A program made the translations under genes and the position numbers. Shown here piece after piece: positions 1 to 6,881 of a stretch of 8,571 nucleotides of DNA. Location: contig JAHWJK010000022.1 of NCBI GenBank assembly GCA_019348445.1, positions 4,865 through 13,435 of the forward strand, read 5' to 3'. The stretch is from Actinomycetota bacterium (GTDB lineage Bacteria > Actinomycetota > CADDZG01 > WHSQ01). Numbering within the stretch: the first letter of the stretch is position 1; every line of letters begins with the position of its first letter. The notes beneath the pieces are model-generated. The model saw only the letters and a program-made list of their open reading frames with translations, was not told the origin of the DNA and did not search any database.

Positions 1-692
1 TACGGCTTACCTAGAACCTGCTGCGCGACGTTGTACACGGGGATGCCTTCGGGCGTCTTGCCCTCGAAGCTTCCGGCGTGCGCATGACCGTGGACGACCA
101 GGTCCGCTCCCCCGCGGTCGACGGCTTGTCCGAGCAGGTAGCTCCCCAGCCACGGGTAGATCTCGAGCTTCTCCCCGACCAACGTCTCCGGGACCGGCGA
201 GTAATGGAGCAACGCGATCCTCACGTCGGTGTCGAGCGATCTAAGTGCTTCGAGGAAACCGTCCGCGATCTCCTGTGTATGCCGAACGAAGGCCTTCATC
301 TCGGGCTCCCCGAAATCGGCCCCGCATGCCCCGAGGAATCCGCCACCGAACCCCTTCGCGCCCGCGATACCGATCGTCGTCCCGTCGATGTCGATCGTTG
401 CAGCGTCGCGCTCGAGCATGCGTACACCTACTTCTTCGAGGATGTCGACGATCTTCTTGTTCTCGTCCGACTGGAAGTCGTGATTCCCGAGGACGCCGAA
501 CATCGGGATCGCGACACCTTCGACCTCGGAGGCGAATACCGCGGCCTCTTCCGCCGTGCCCCATCGGGTGTAGTCACCGGCGAATAGCAGCAGGTCGGCT
601 TCGTCTCCCACGCGTTCGACCACCGACCGCAGCTCGTCGTGCGAGCCAACGCCGACGTGGATGTCTCCGACGGCCGCCACCCGAACGCTCAT
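1..692 (-). CDS. Calcineurin-like metallophosphoesterase (3' end missing at window edge)
   Basis: Predicted two-metal phosphoesterase of the calcineurin-like superfamily, cytoplasmic (no signal peptide or membrane segment); the substrate cannot be told from sequence. I translated the 230 residues present. The metal-ligand motifs appear in the usual order: GDIH (D10, H12), GDYT (D40), GNHD (N70, H71, D72), LLHYSP (H163) and VVHGHAH (H201, H203, H205). All core motifs precede the edge, so probably only a short C-terminal end is missing. The ATG at 692 overlaps the TGA of the upstream nucleotidyltransferase (ATGA, 4 bases) and has its own Shine-Dalgarno GAGGTG at 703-698, five bases away. Translational coupling and shared transcription are therefore likely. 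It might hydrolyse a phosphodiester or nucleotide made by, or attached by, its partner; that is inference. Family assignment is secure, substrate unknown. Confidence 0.93.
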   Translation of the reverse strand, partial: MSVRVAAVGDIHVGVGSHDELRSVVERVGDEADLLLFAGDYTRWGTAEEAAVFASEVEGVAIPMFGVLGNHDFQSDENKKIVDILEEVGVRMLERDAATIDIDGTTIGIAGAKGFGGGFLGACGADFGEPEMKAFVRHTQEIADGFLEALRSLDTDVRIALLHYSPVPETLVGEKLEIYPWLGSYLLGQAVDRGGADLVVHGHAHAGSFEGKTPEGIPVYNVAQQVLGKP

Positions 693-1306
693 CTGTACAC
701 CTCGTTGTAGAGCCTGTGGATGATTTCGTCGGGAACGAGCAGGTCGCTCGACTGCGCGTAGATCAGGAGACTGAGAAGACGCTTCGTGCCGTGCCGGGCT
801 CGGTCGACGAGATAGTCCCAGTCGATGTCATCCGACAGCAAGAGAGCCATCGCGTCATGCCAGTAGTGCGCGATCTCCTCGGCGTGCGCGACTACCTTCA
901 TGATGATGAGGTCCTCGCGCGGGACCAACCGCACGTCTTCGCCCTTGTAGGTGGCATCGACCGCTCGCTCGATCATCGCCTCGTCGAGGTAGAAGTCGCC
1001 TTCGGCCCGGAAGATGACGTCGCACAAGACGTCCTTCTTCGCAGCCTTGTAGAGCCACTCGGGCTCTTTCTTCTCGGTCTCGAACCCGTCCTCGGCGAGC
1101 GCATCGAGTGCCCGATCCTTGTCTTCGGGCCGGACAAAGAGGTCGAGGTCCTGTGTCGCCCGCGGTCGTCCGTAGACGGCGGACGGGATCCCTCCGATGA
1201 GGACGAACGGGATGTCTCGCTCCTTAAGAGCATCCTGCGCGTCCGCCAGCACCGCCAGGAGGGTCGGCTCGTCGATCTCGGACTTCTCGAACTTGTCTTC
1301 GCTCAT
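689..1306 (-). CDS. Nucleotidyltransferase-fold protein (pol-beta-like / AbiEii-DUF6036-like)
   Basis: A 205-residue protein with the core signature of the DNA polymerase beta-type nucleotidyltransferase superfamily. A helix and strand lead into GG (G38-G39), followed by an R-A-T-Q-D-L-D-L-F segment giving the DxD pair D53/D55. A third candidate carboxylate, D96, lies in CDVIF. The C-terminal part is helical and rich in W, H and D, as in many small NTase proteins (DUF6036/AbiEii-like), several of which act in toxin-antitoxin or defence modules. Whether this one transfers nucleotides to RNA, protein or a small molecule is unknown. The frame stays open upstream to 1552, but the ATG at 1306 is preferred: GAAGGAG sits just upstream (only two bases away, rather close), the upstream residues look like non-coding translation, and the conserved part starts here. 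It is the first gene of a two-gene operon with the metallophosphoesterase and is divergent from the GGDEF-EAL gene. Confidence 0.82.
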   Translation of the reverse strand: MSEDKFEKSEIDEPTLLAVLADAQDALKERDIPFVLIGGIPSAVYGRPRATQDLDLFVRPEDKDRALDALAEDGFETEKKEPEWLYKAAKKDVLCDVIFRAEGDFYLDEAMIERAVDATYKGEDVRLVPREDLIIMKVVAHAEEIAHYWHDAMALLLSDDIDWDYLVDRARHGTKRLLSLLIYAQSSDLLVPDEIIHRLYNEVYR

Positions 1307-1349
1307 GGCTCCTTCGCGGTTACCCGCCCGCGACGGCGCCGAAACGACG

Positions 1350-1385
1350 CCCGGTATGTCCGGGTACGGCGCGATACGCCACCCG
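1350..1385. repeat. Inverted repeats in the divergent intergenic region
   Basis: Two adjacent dyads lie between the nucleotidyltransferase and GGDEF-EAL genes. The first is CCCGG, a 5-base loop, then CCGGG (1350-1364). The second is CGGGT (1361-1365), a 2-base bulge, GGCG, loop CGATA, CGCC, then ACCCG (ending 1385), a nine-pair stem with one bulge. The two share the CGGG at 1361-1364, so they are mutually exclusive as hairpins. They could be a repressor operator or a structured 5' leader of the minus-strand operon. In DNA this GC-rich, short dyads also arise by chance. Confidence 0.35.
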
Positions 1386-1393
1386 CGATCGTC

Positions 1394-1421
1394 TAAAGAG
1401 CGCTCGTCGTGGTGCCGACTT
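1394..1421 (+). promoter_or_regulatory. Possible FliA/WhiG-type sigma promoter of the GGDEF-EAL gene
   Basis: TAAAG at 1394-1398 and GCCGACTT at 1414-1421 resemble the -35 and -10 elements recognised by FliA/WhiG-family sigma factors (TAAA, 15-16 bases, GCCGATAA). Here TAAA and GCCGA are separated by 16 bases and five of eight -10 positions match. Transcription would start near 1428, about 40 bases before the ATG at 1470. No good housekeeping -35/-10 pair was found in the same gap. The match is partial and was found by eye, so this is a suggestion only. Confidence 0.3.
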
Positions 1422-1469
1422 TGCTCAAGAACGCGGGCATTATCGGTTGGACTCCAGGAACGGGGGCGG

Positions 1470-3434
1470 ATGCACGGGCTGTGGGAACGGCTGAGCGGCA
1501 AGCTCAGCACCGTCGGGAAATACGCGATCTTGAGCGCCATCCCGATCGTCATCTTCGGGATGCTCCTGTCGTACCTGCTAAACGATTTCGTCTATCGGCG
1601 GACGCTCGCGACTGCCGAGGACCAGGCGGAACTCGTCGCGGGGCTCGGCCCGGTGCAAGACGTCCGCGCCCGCGACATCACGAACGGCGAGAGGAGCCTG
1701 CGGTGGCACTCGCTCGTCGCGGACCTGGAGGACACGTCGCTCGGCGCGCAGGGCTCGACCGTGAAGGTGTGGGATTCGGATCTACAGATCGTGTTCTCCA
1801 GCGACTCGAGCATCGTGGGGCATACGTCGTTTAACCCAGAGCATCTCCACGAAGGTCTCCGTGGCGAGACGAAGGCGTACACGTCGGAGCCCGCGGCCGA
1901 TGGTGACGAAGACATCCTGTCCGTCGTGACACCTGTCCGACCGTCGGCGAGTGAAGACCCGATCGGCGTTCTCGAGATCTCGGTTCCGTACGCGCCTCTC
2001 GCACGCGCGGTCAAGCGTGACTTCAGGATCTTCTATGTCGTCTTGGTGATCGGCCTCAATCTCCTTTACGTCGCTCTGTTCGGCGTCATGATGCGAGCGT
2101 CGCGGCGTCTTCGCGAAAGGGCCGAGGAGCAGGAGCACCTCGCGCTGCATGACGTGCTCACGGGACTGGCGAACCGCGCGCTGTTCAGAGACCGCGTGAA
2201 ACAAGCCTTGCGCGTCGCGGAACGAGAGCAGCAGACGGTCGCCGTTCTGTTGATGGACCTCGACCGCTTCAAGGAGATCAACGACACCCTCGGACATCAC
2301 CACGGCGACATCGTCTTGCAAGAGACCGCCCGCCGCCTGCAAGCGACGTTGCGCGAGACCGACACGATCGCAAGGCTCGGAGGCGACGAGTTCGCGATGG
2401 TCCTCCCCCACGTCCCCGACCCCGCGGCCGTTGTATTGGTCGCCGACAAGATCCGCGCCGCTCTGCGCGTCCCGTTCATCGTTCAAGGGTTGTCGTTGGA
2501 CGTCCGCGCGAGCATCGGCGTCGCATTCTTCCCCGGCCACGGAAAAGACGTCGACACCCTGATTCAGCGGGCAGACGTGGCGATGTATCTGGCGAAGACC
2601 GCGCAGAGCGGGTGCGAGATCTACGCCGTCGAGAAAGACCAGTACAGCCCGAGTCGGCTCGCTCTCGTGGGTGAGCTTCGCAACGCTATCGAACACGATG
2701 AATTCGTCGTTCACTACCAACCGAAGGTCGACCTGAAGACCGGTGAAGTGAAGGGCGTCGAGGCACTGTTGCGGTGGGAGCATCCGCTCCGCAAGCTCAT
2801 CCCACCAGACGAGTTCATCCCTCTGGCGGAGCACACCGGGTTGATCGAACCGTTGACGAGCTACGTGCTGAACCAATCGCTCCGCCAGGTTTCGGAATGG
2901 CGCGAGGACGGCCTCGACCTGAAAGTCGCGGTCAACCTGTCGACGCGCAGCCTCCTGAACGCACAGTTCCCGGATGAGGTCTCGAAGGCCTTGAAGAAGT
3001 GGCGGATACCGCCGTCATCCCTACAGTTAGAGATCACCGAGCACACGATCCTGGCCGATCCCGCCCGGGCCGCCGGGGTCCTGGCCACGTTGTCGAACAT
3101 GGGCGTGGAGCTGTCGATCGACGACTTCGGGACGGGCTACTCGTCGTTCGTGCAGCTGCGCCGGCTGCCGTTGACGGAGCTAAAGATCGACAAGTCCTTC
3201 GTCATGAACATGAACGTCGACGAGAACGACGCAGTCATCGTCAGATCCCTGATCGAACTCGGCAGGAATCTCGGGCTTCAGGTCGTCGCCGAGGGTGTCG
3301 AAAGCGAGCAGATCCGGGACGACCTCACGAAGCTCGGCTGCGACTTCGCCCAGGGATTCTTCACGAGCCGCCCGATGCCGGCCGATCAACTGGTCCGGTG
3401 GCTGAACGTGATGTCTCAGCCGTCGGTGAACTAG
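1470..3434 (+). CDS. Membrane-anchored diguanylate cyclase / c-di-GMP phosphodiesterase (GGDEF-EAL)
   Basis: A 654-residue inner-membrane signalling protein for cyclic di-GMP turnover. Order: short cytoplasmic start, TM1 about 18-37, extracytoplasmic sensor region about 40-185 (Cache-like in look, ending in a VLEISVPY strand), TM2 about 188-208, short linker, GGDEF domain about 220-390, EAL domain about 395-650. The active-site motif GGDEF is intact at 304-308, and the product-inhibition I-site RETD at 295-298 is exactly five residues before it. The EAL domain keeps EALLRW (431-436), NLS (489-491), EITE (521-524), DDFGTGYSS (551-559), LKIDKSF (571-577), AEGVE (607-611) and AQGF (627-630), so both activities look possible. 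The frame is open back to 1197, but that part overlaps the opposite gene and is Arg/Ser-rich. ATG 1470 directly precedes the amphipathic start and TM1, with AGGA ten bases upstream. Single transcription unit, divergent from the nucleotidyltransferase operon. Confidence 0.96.
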   Translation: MHGLWERLSGKLSTVGKYAILSAIPIVIFGMLLSYLLNDFVYRRTLATAEDQAELVAGLGPVQDVRARDITNGERSLRWHSLVADLEDTSLGAQGSTVKVWDSDLQIVFSSDSSIVGHTSFNPEHLHEGLRGETKAYTSEPAADGDEDILSVVTPVRPSASEDPIGVLEISVPYAPLARAVKRDFRIFYVVLVIGLNLLYVALFGVMMRASRRLRERAEEQEHLALHDVLTGLANRALFRDRVKQALRVAEREQQTVAVLLMDLDRFKEINDTLGHHHGDIVLQETARRLQATLRETDTIARLGGDEFAMVLPHVPDPAAVVLVADKIRAALRVPFIVQGLSLDVRASIGVAFFPGHGKDVDTLIQRADVAMYLAKTAQSGCEIYAVEKDQYSPSRLALVGELRNAIEHDEFVVHYQPKVDLKTGEVKGVEALLRWEHPLRKLIPPDEFIPLAEHTGLIEPLTSYVLNQSLRQVSEWREDGLDLKVAVNLSTRSLLNAQFPDEVSKALKKWRIPPSSLQLEITEHTILADPARAAGVLATLSNMGVELSIDDFGTGYSSFVQLRRLPLTELKIDKSFVMNMNVDENDAVIVRSLIELGRNLGLQVVAEGVESEQIRDDLTKLGCDFAQGFFTSRPMPADQLVRWLNVMSQPSVN

Positions 3435-3449
3435 GAGAGTCTTCTCTAG
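3431..3449. terminator. Small dyad between convergent stop codons, possible weak bidirectional terminator
   Basis: CTAG, a bulged G, AGA, a 4-base loop, then TCTCTAG: a seven-pair stem lying between two convergent genes. The TAG of the plus-strand GGDEF-EAL gene (3432-3434) is in one arm, and the TAG of the minus-strand small gene (3448-3446) is in the other. There is no U-tract on either side, so intrinsic termination would be weak at best. Confidence 0.25.
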
Positions 3450-3616
3450 CCGTCGTGTGGCTCCTCGGTCCCGCCGGCACTACCGCCTTCGTCGGCCTGG
3501 CGGTCGAACTCGTCGGTCTCGTCGCCCGACAGTGCAGGCTCGGTCGGTTCGTCGACGGACACGTTGCCGGGTCCTTCGGTCGGATCGTTCTGGTCCCCTG
3601 GTCGCTTCTCGGTCAC
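3446..3616 (-). CDS. Small acidic, probably disordered hypothetical protein (56 aa)
   Basis: I do not recognise a family. The chosen GTG start at 3616 has a good Shine-Dalgarno, AAAGGA, at 3628-3623 with six-base spacing; a longer frame back to 3769 would run over the end of the upstream gene. The 56 residues include 17 Asp/Glu against three Lys/Arg and one His, and many Gly, Pro, Thr and Ser. There are almost no bulky hydrophobic residues, no Cys and no membrane segment. This predicts an unfolded acidic peptide. It lies 88 bases downstream of the DUF4153/DUF4173-type gene in the same direction and could be the last gene of that operon or have its own promoter. It converges with the GGDEF-EAL gene, with 11 bases between the stops. 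The ribosome site supports translation, but with so short a frame a chance reading remains possible. Confidence 0.55.
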   Translation of the reverse strand: MTEKRPGDQNDPTEGPGNVSVDEPTEPALSGDETDEFDRQADEGGSAGGTEEPHDG

Positions 3617-3704
3617 AACAGGTCCTTTCGCTAGCGGTCGAGATCCCACCTTAGAACTTTCGTCGCCGTGGGTCGCGCTGAGCACGACCGAGGATGCGCA
3701 AGAT

Positions 3705-5213
3705 CTATGACGGACCTCGCAGCAGGGCATGGCACCGCACCGGGAACGTCGTCGGAATGGCTCCAGCATCGAGAGCGGCTCGGGCTCTCGCCCGCGACAA
3801 GTTGAGTTCGGTCCAGCCCTGGTCGTCGCGAGTTCCGCGATCGGTCACGATGCGAGTCACGACGCAGTCACGTATCTCTTCCGGAAGCTCCACGAGGACG
3901 GGGATCGCATCCTCGCTCAACGAGGCGAGGTAGGAGGCGTCGATCGAGCCGGTCGCGTGGTAGCGCGCCACGTTGCGTTCGGCTATCAACGCATCGGGAT
4001 TCGCGATCGTGAACACGAGTAGTCCCGCGGCCGTCAGTAGTGCCGCCGCGCGCGGGAGCCATCCCGCCCTCCACGTCACACCGGCCGCGATGACGAAAGC
4101 GAATATGCACGCCAACCACGCGATCGCGGCGTACACCGAAACGCGCAACCGAGTAAGTCCGTAGACGTCTTCGTAGATACCGAGTCGGTACCACGCCGAC
4201 GACAGCACGACGAGCGTCAGCAGGCACAGCATGCCGAGCGTTGCCTGAGCCAACCGACGCTCAGTGGCGTCTTTCGGCCGCGCCACGTGGATCGTGACCG
4301 CAACCACGATCAAGACGAGCGCTGCGACGGCGAGGAGTTGGAAGAAACCCTGACGCGCGTATTCGGCGTAGGTCAGCCCCGGGGTCAACTCAACGTGATG
4401 ACGCCCGCCGAACAGAACGGTCATCTGCACTGCAACGAAGCTCGCGAACAACAGGTCGAGGATCGCTATGGGCACGACCCATTCGACCGGCTTCCGAACG
4501 GCCTCTTCTCCGGGAGCGCTTCCCCATCCACTGCCACCGAACGCGTCCGACGGCGACGCGAATGATGGTCTCGCGAGGATGAAACCGCCGGCAACAACGG
4601 TGACGAGTCCGAAGAGCGCCAGCCGGAGCCACACCCGGCCCACCTCGACGTCCGGTACGAACACGTCCGTCGCGAGGCGTGCGAACGCAGCATCGGCAGA
4701 GACGAACAGGGTGCCAAAAACGGCCAGCAGAACGACGGTCAACCCGCCCGTTCTGGCGAGCGTCCCGAGATTCTCGGTGTCCCGGCGCTTAACCCCCTCT
4801 ATGACCGGACGCGCGACGCCTGCAGGGACCCGCACCATCATCCGAACAACGGTCAGCGGAGCAGCGGCGAGGCGGCGCCACGTCTTCCCCTCGGTCACGG
4901 CGAAAGAGGCGACGCCGGCGGCCGCAAGCAGATCTACCGCGACCACCCACTCGGCGGTACGGATCACCGCCGCGAACGCGAGCGCGAGGGCAGCGGTCCC
5001 GAACACCGCTTCATGCCGCGATACGTCACGATCGGCGATCACGACGGTGATCGCGACCGCAACGGCCACCAGGAACAGCGAGAGACCGATACGGGATCCC
5101 GGAAGGATCGTCGCAGCCAGCAGGCCTGCACCCGTTACCGCCCAAGCAGCACGCGCCGGTATCTGCTCGCGCCGGCCGGCGTCTATCGGGGTAGCGTCAC
5201 TACCATCCGGCAT
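3705..5213 (-). CDS. Polytopic membrane protein, DUF4153/DUF4173 type
   Basis: A 502-residue integral membrane protein with about eleven predicted helices between residues 21 and 404 and a soluble C-terminal part of about 100 residues. Recognisable family signatures are TYAEYARQGFFQL (281-293), YGLTRLRVSVY (351-361) and the NPDALIAERNVARY stretch (405-418), which I associate with the DUF4153/DUF4173 families. Their biochemical role is unknown. The start at ATG 5213 is supported by a strong Shine-Dalgarno, GGGAGGT, at 5225-5219, which lies inside the last codons of the histidine kinase. The two reading frames overlap by 31 bases, so translation is probably coupled. The position directly after a two-component pair suggests it works with, or is controlled through, that kinase; this is inference. 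The C-terminal tail (about 405-502) contains two Cys (C450, C494) and no recognised domain. Confidence 0.88.
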   Translation of the reverse strand: MPDGSDATPIDAGRREQIPARAAWAVTGAGLLAATILPGSRIGLSLFLVAVAVAITVVIADRDVSRHEAVFGTAALALAFAAVIRTAEWVVAVDLLAAAGVASFAVTEGKTWRRLAAAPLTVVRMMVRVPAGVARPVIEGVKRRDTENLGTLARTGGLTVVLLAVFGTLFVSADAAFARLATDVFVPDVEVGRVWLRLALFGLVTVVAGGFILARPSFASPSDAFGGSGWGSAPGEEAVRKPVEWVVPIAILDLLFASFVAVQMTVLFGGRHHVELTPGLTYAEYARQGFFQLLAVAALVLIVVAVTIHVARPKDATERRLAQATLGMLCLLTLVVLSSAWYRLGIYEDVYGLTRLRVSVYAAIAWLACIFAFVIAAGVTWRAGWLPRAAALLTAAGLLVFTIANPDALIAERNVARYHATGSIDASYLASLSEDAIPVLVELPEEIRDCVVTRIVTDRGTRDDQGWTELNLSRARARAALDAGAIPTTFPVRCHALLRGPS

Positions 5214-6199
5214 CCATGACCTCCCTCGTGCTCGTCTCTGTTCTCGGCGCGGATGTCGCCGCCGTGCAGTTCGACGATCCAGCGGGCGATCGAAAGTCCG
5301 AGTCCCGTTCCGCCTTCGTTCGATGAGCGCGCGTGGTCGGACCGGTAGAAACGTTCGAAGATACGCGTTGCCTCTTCTTCGTTGATACCCGGGCCCTCGT
5401 CTCTAACTTCGATGCGAACGGAACCGTCGTCGGCGCGCGCCGCGACCTGGATCGTCCCGCCGTCCGGCGAGTGCCTCATCGCGTTGTCCAGGAGATTCGC
5501 GAGTACCTGATGCACCCGTTCCACGTCTGCTTCGAACGCGAGCGATTCCGGTTCGACGGATACCTCGACGCGAACATGCTTGGCCTCGATGTGCGACTTG
5601 AAGTCGGTATCGCGAGCTGCTTCTTCCAACAGCGATCGCGCCTCCACCGGCTCCTTCTGGAGAGGAACGGCTCCAGACTCGAGGCGCGACAGATCGAGCA
5701 GTTGCGACACGAGCCTGCTGAGACGCTCGACCTGTCGCAACATCGTGTGCAACGTCTGCCGGTCCGGCGGCTCGACCCCGTCGACGAGGTTCTCCAGAAC
5801 CACCTGAAGGGCACTGATCGGTGTCCGTAACTCGTGCGAGACGTTCGCGACGAGGTCCCTGCGCATGCGGTCCACCTCGTGCAGATCGGCCGCCATCCGA
5901 TTGAAAGCGGCGGCAAGCTGACCGACCTCGTCACGCGACGTCGCCGTGACTCGACGGCTGTAATCGCCCTTCGCCATCGCCGATGCGGCGGCGGCCATCT
6001 CTCGCAGCGGAGACGTCATGCCGCGGGCGAGGAACTGCACCATCGCTAGCGCCACGGCTGCTGCGGCCACGGCCGCCACCCAGTCGTAAAGGCCGAACTT
6101 GGGCCCGACCGAATGTACGACCAGTGTCACCGCTACGGCGGCAACGATCACGAGCCCGAGCTTGGTTTTGATCGATCTGATGCGATCGAGCGGCCTCAT
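5183..6199 (-). CDS. HAMP sensor histidine kinase
   Basis: A 338-residue membrane histidine kinase that autophosphorylates and passes phosphate to the adjacent response regulator. Order: TM1 about 14-31, a loop of fewer than ten residues, TM2 about 40-58, HAMP about 59-111, HisKA dimerisation domain about 112-177 with the phospho-acceptor H122 in SHELRTP, then the HATPase_c domain. ATP-site boxes are complete: N box NLLDNA (N235, N239), G1 DEGPGI (267-272), F box FERFYR (281-286), G2 GGTGLGLS (296-303). It has no extracytoplasmic sensor domain, so it must sense within the membrane, in the cytoplasm or through a partner. ATG 6199 overlaps the regulator's TGA (ATGA). No clear Shine-Dalgarno precedes it, consistent with coupling. 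Its 3' end contains the ribosome site of the downstream membrane-protein gene. Confidence 0.96.
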   Translation of the reverse strand: MRPLDRIRSIKTKLGLVIVAAVAVTLVVHSVGPKFGLYDWVAAVAAAAVALAMVQFLARGMTSPLREMAAAASAMAKGDYSRRVTATSRDEVGQLAAAFNRMAADLHEVDRMRRDLVANVSHELRTPISALQVVLENLVDGVEPPDRQTLHTMLRQVERLSRLVSQLLDLSRLESGAVPLQKEPVEARSLLEEAARDTDFKSHIEAKHVRVEVSVEPESLAFEADVERVHQVLANLLDNAMRHSPDGGTIQVAARADDGSVRIEVRDEGPGINEEEATRIFERFYRSDHARSSNEGGTGLGLSIARWIVELHGGDIRAENRDEHEGGHGCRMVVTLPR

Positions 6200-6873
6200 C
6201 GCGGCGGGTTCATCGCGTAGCCGACGCCGTGAACGGTACGGATCACGTCCGCACCTAGTTTCTTTCTCAATGCCCCGACGTGAGAGTCAACGGTGCGGCC
6301 TTCGAACGCGTCCTCGTATCCCCACACGTCGGATAAGAGGTGGTCTCTCGTGTGGACCATGTTCGGGTGCGACGCGAGTTTGAACAGCAGGTCGAATTCG
6401 ATCGGAGTCAGATGGACGGGGTTGCCGCCGCGACTCACCTCGCGCGTCCCCGGATCGATACGGAGATCGCCGAGCTGGATCGGCATTCCACCCGGCCCCG
6501 GAACGCGTTGGGCTCTCCTGAGGATCGCCTGGACGCGCGCGACGAGCTCGCGCACGCTGAACGGCTTCGTCATGTAGTCGTCGGCTCCCACACCGAGCCC
6601 GACGAGGACATCCGTCTCGGTGTCCCTCGCAGTGAGCATCAGGACGGGCACGTGCCGGTCACGCTGGATCCGGCGACAAACCTCGAGTCCGTCGAAGCCG
6701 GGGAGCATCAGATCGAGGATGACGAGGTCGGGTCGCGTCCGCTCGCACAGTTCTACGCCGGACGGCCCGTCTCCCGCGACCTCTACGGTGAATCCTTCTT
6801 TCCCCAACCGCGCCGCGATAGACGACGCGATCGTTTGCTCATCTTCGATGACGGCGATCGTGTGGGAACGCAC
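6196..6873 (-). CDS. OmpR/PhoB-family response regulator
   Basis: A 225-residue DNA-binding response regulator. Receiver domain about 1-120: acidic pair E10/D11, phospho-acceptor D54 in VILDLMLPG, T81 in LMLTARD, K103 in MTKPF. A short linker follows, then a winged-helix domain about 130-224 with LTPIEFDLL, recognition helix TVDSHVGALRKKLG (195-208) and the IRTVHGVGYAM hairpin. The frame is open upstream to 7206, but GTG 6873 places the start exactly at the receiver's first strand (VRSHTIAVIEDE), and the longer version would overlap the divergent glycosylase gene. Only a weak ribosome site is visible. It is first in the operon with the histidine kinase, its likely phosphodonor. Short direct repeats just upstream may be its own binding sites. 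Confidence 0.96.
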   Translation of the reverse strand: MRSHTIAVIEDEQTIASSIAARLGKEGFTVEVAGDGPSGVELCERTRPDLVILDLMLPGFDGLEVCRRIQRDRHVPVLMLTARDTETDVLVGLGVGADDYMTKPFSVRELVARVQAILRRAQRVPGPGGMPIQLGDLRIDPGTREVSRGGNPVHLTPIEFDLLFKLASHPNMVHTRDHLLSDVWGYEDAFEGRTVDSHVGALRKKLGADVIRTVHGVGYAMNPPR

Positions 6874-6881
6874 GGACCCAG

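Noticed and set aside
245..1396. Long plus-strand open frame (383 codons)
   Set aside because: Arg-rich, low-complexity translation lying opposite two clearly conserved genes. It is a GC-bias shadow with no recognisable motif.
1197..1469. Upstream extension of the GGDEF-EAL gene
   Set aside because: It would overlap the divergent nucleotidyltransferase gene and its promoter region, and gives Arg/Ser-rich residues. ATG 1470 leads directly into the first membrane helix.
1307..1552. Upstream extension of the nucleotidyltransferase to 1552
   Set aside because: The extra 82 residues look like translated intergenic DNA and overlap the start of the GGDEF-EAL gene. ATG 1306 has a purine-rich ribosome site.
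1782..2876. Minus-strand open frame (364 codons) inside the GGDEF-EAL gene
   Set aside because: It is fully antisense to intact catalytic domains, is rich in Arg, Asp, Gln and Val, and has no family motif.
3446..3616. Small acidic protein as a Pup (ubiquitin-like) homologue
   Set aside because: Length and acidity are similar, but it lacks the GGQ/GGE C-terminus (it ends PHDG) and the conserved helical region of Pup.
4468..5385. Plus-strand open frame (305 codons) opposite the membrane protein
   Set aside because: Ser/Thr/Ala/Arg-rich shadow of a GC-rich membrane protein gene; no motif.
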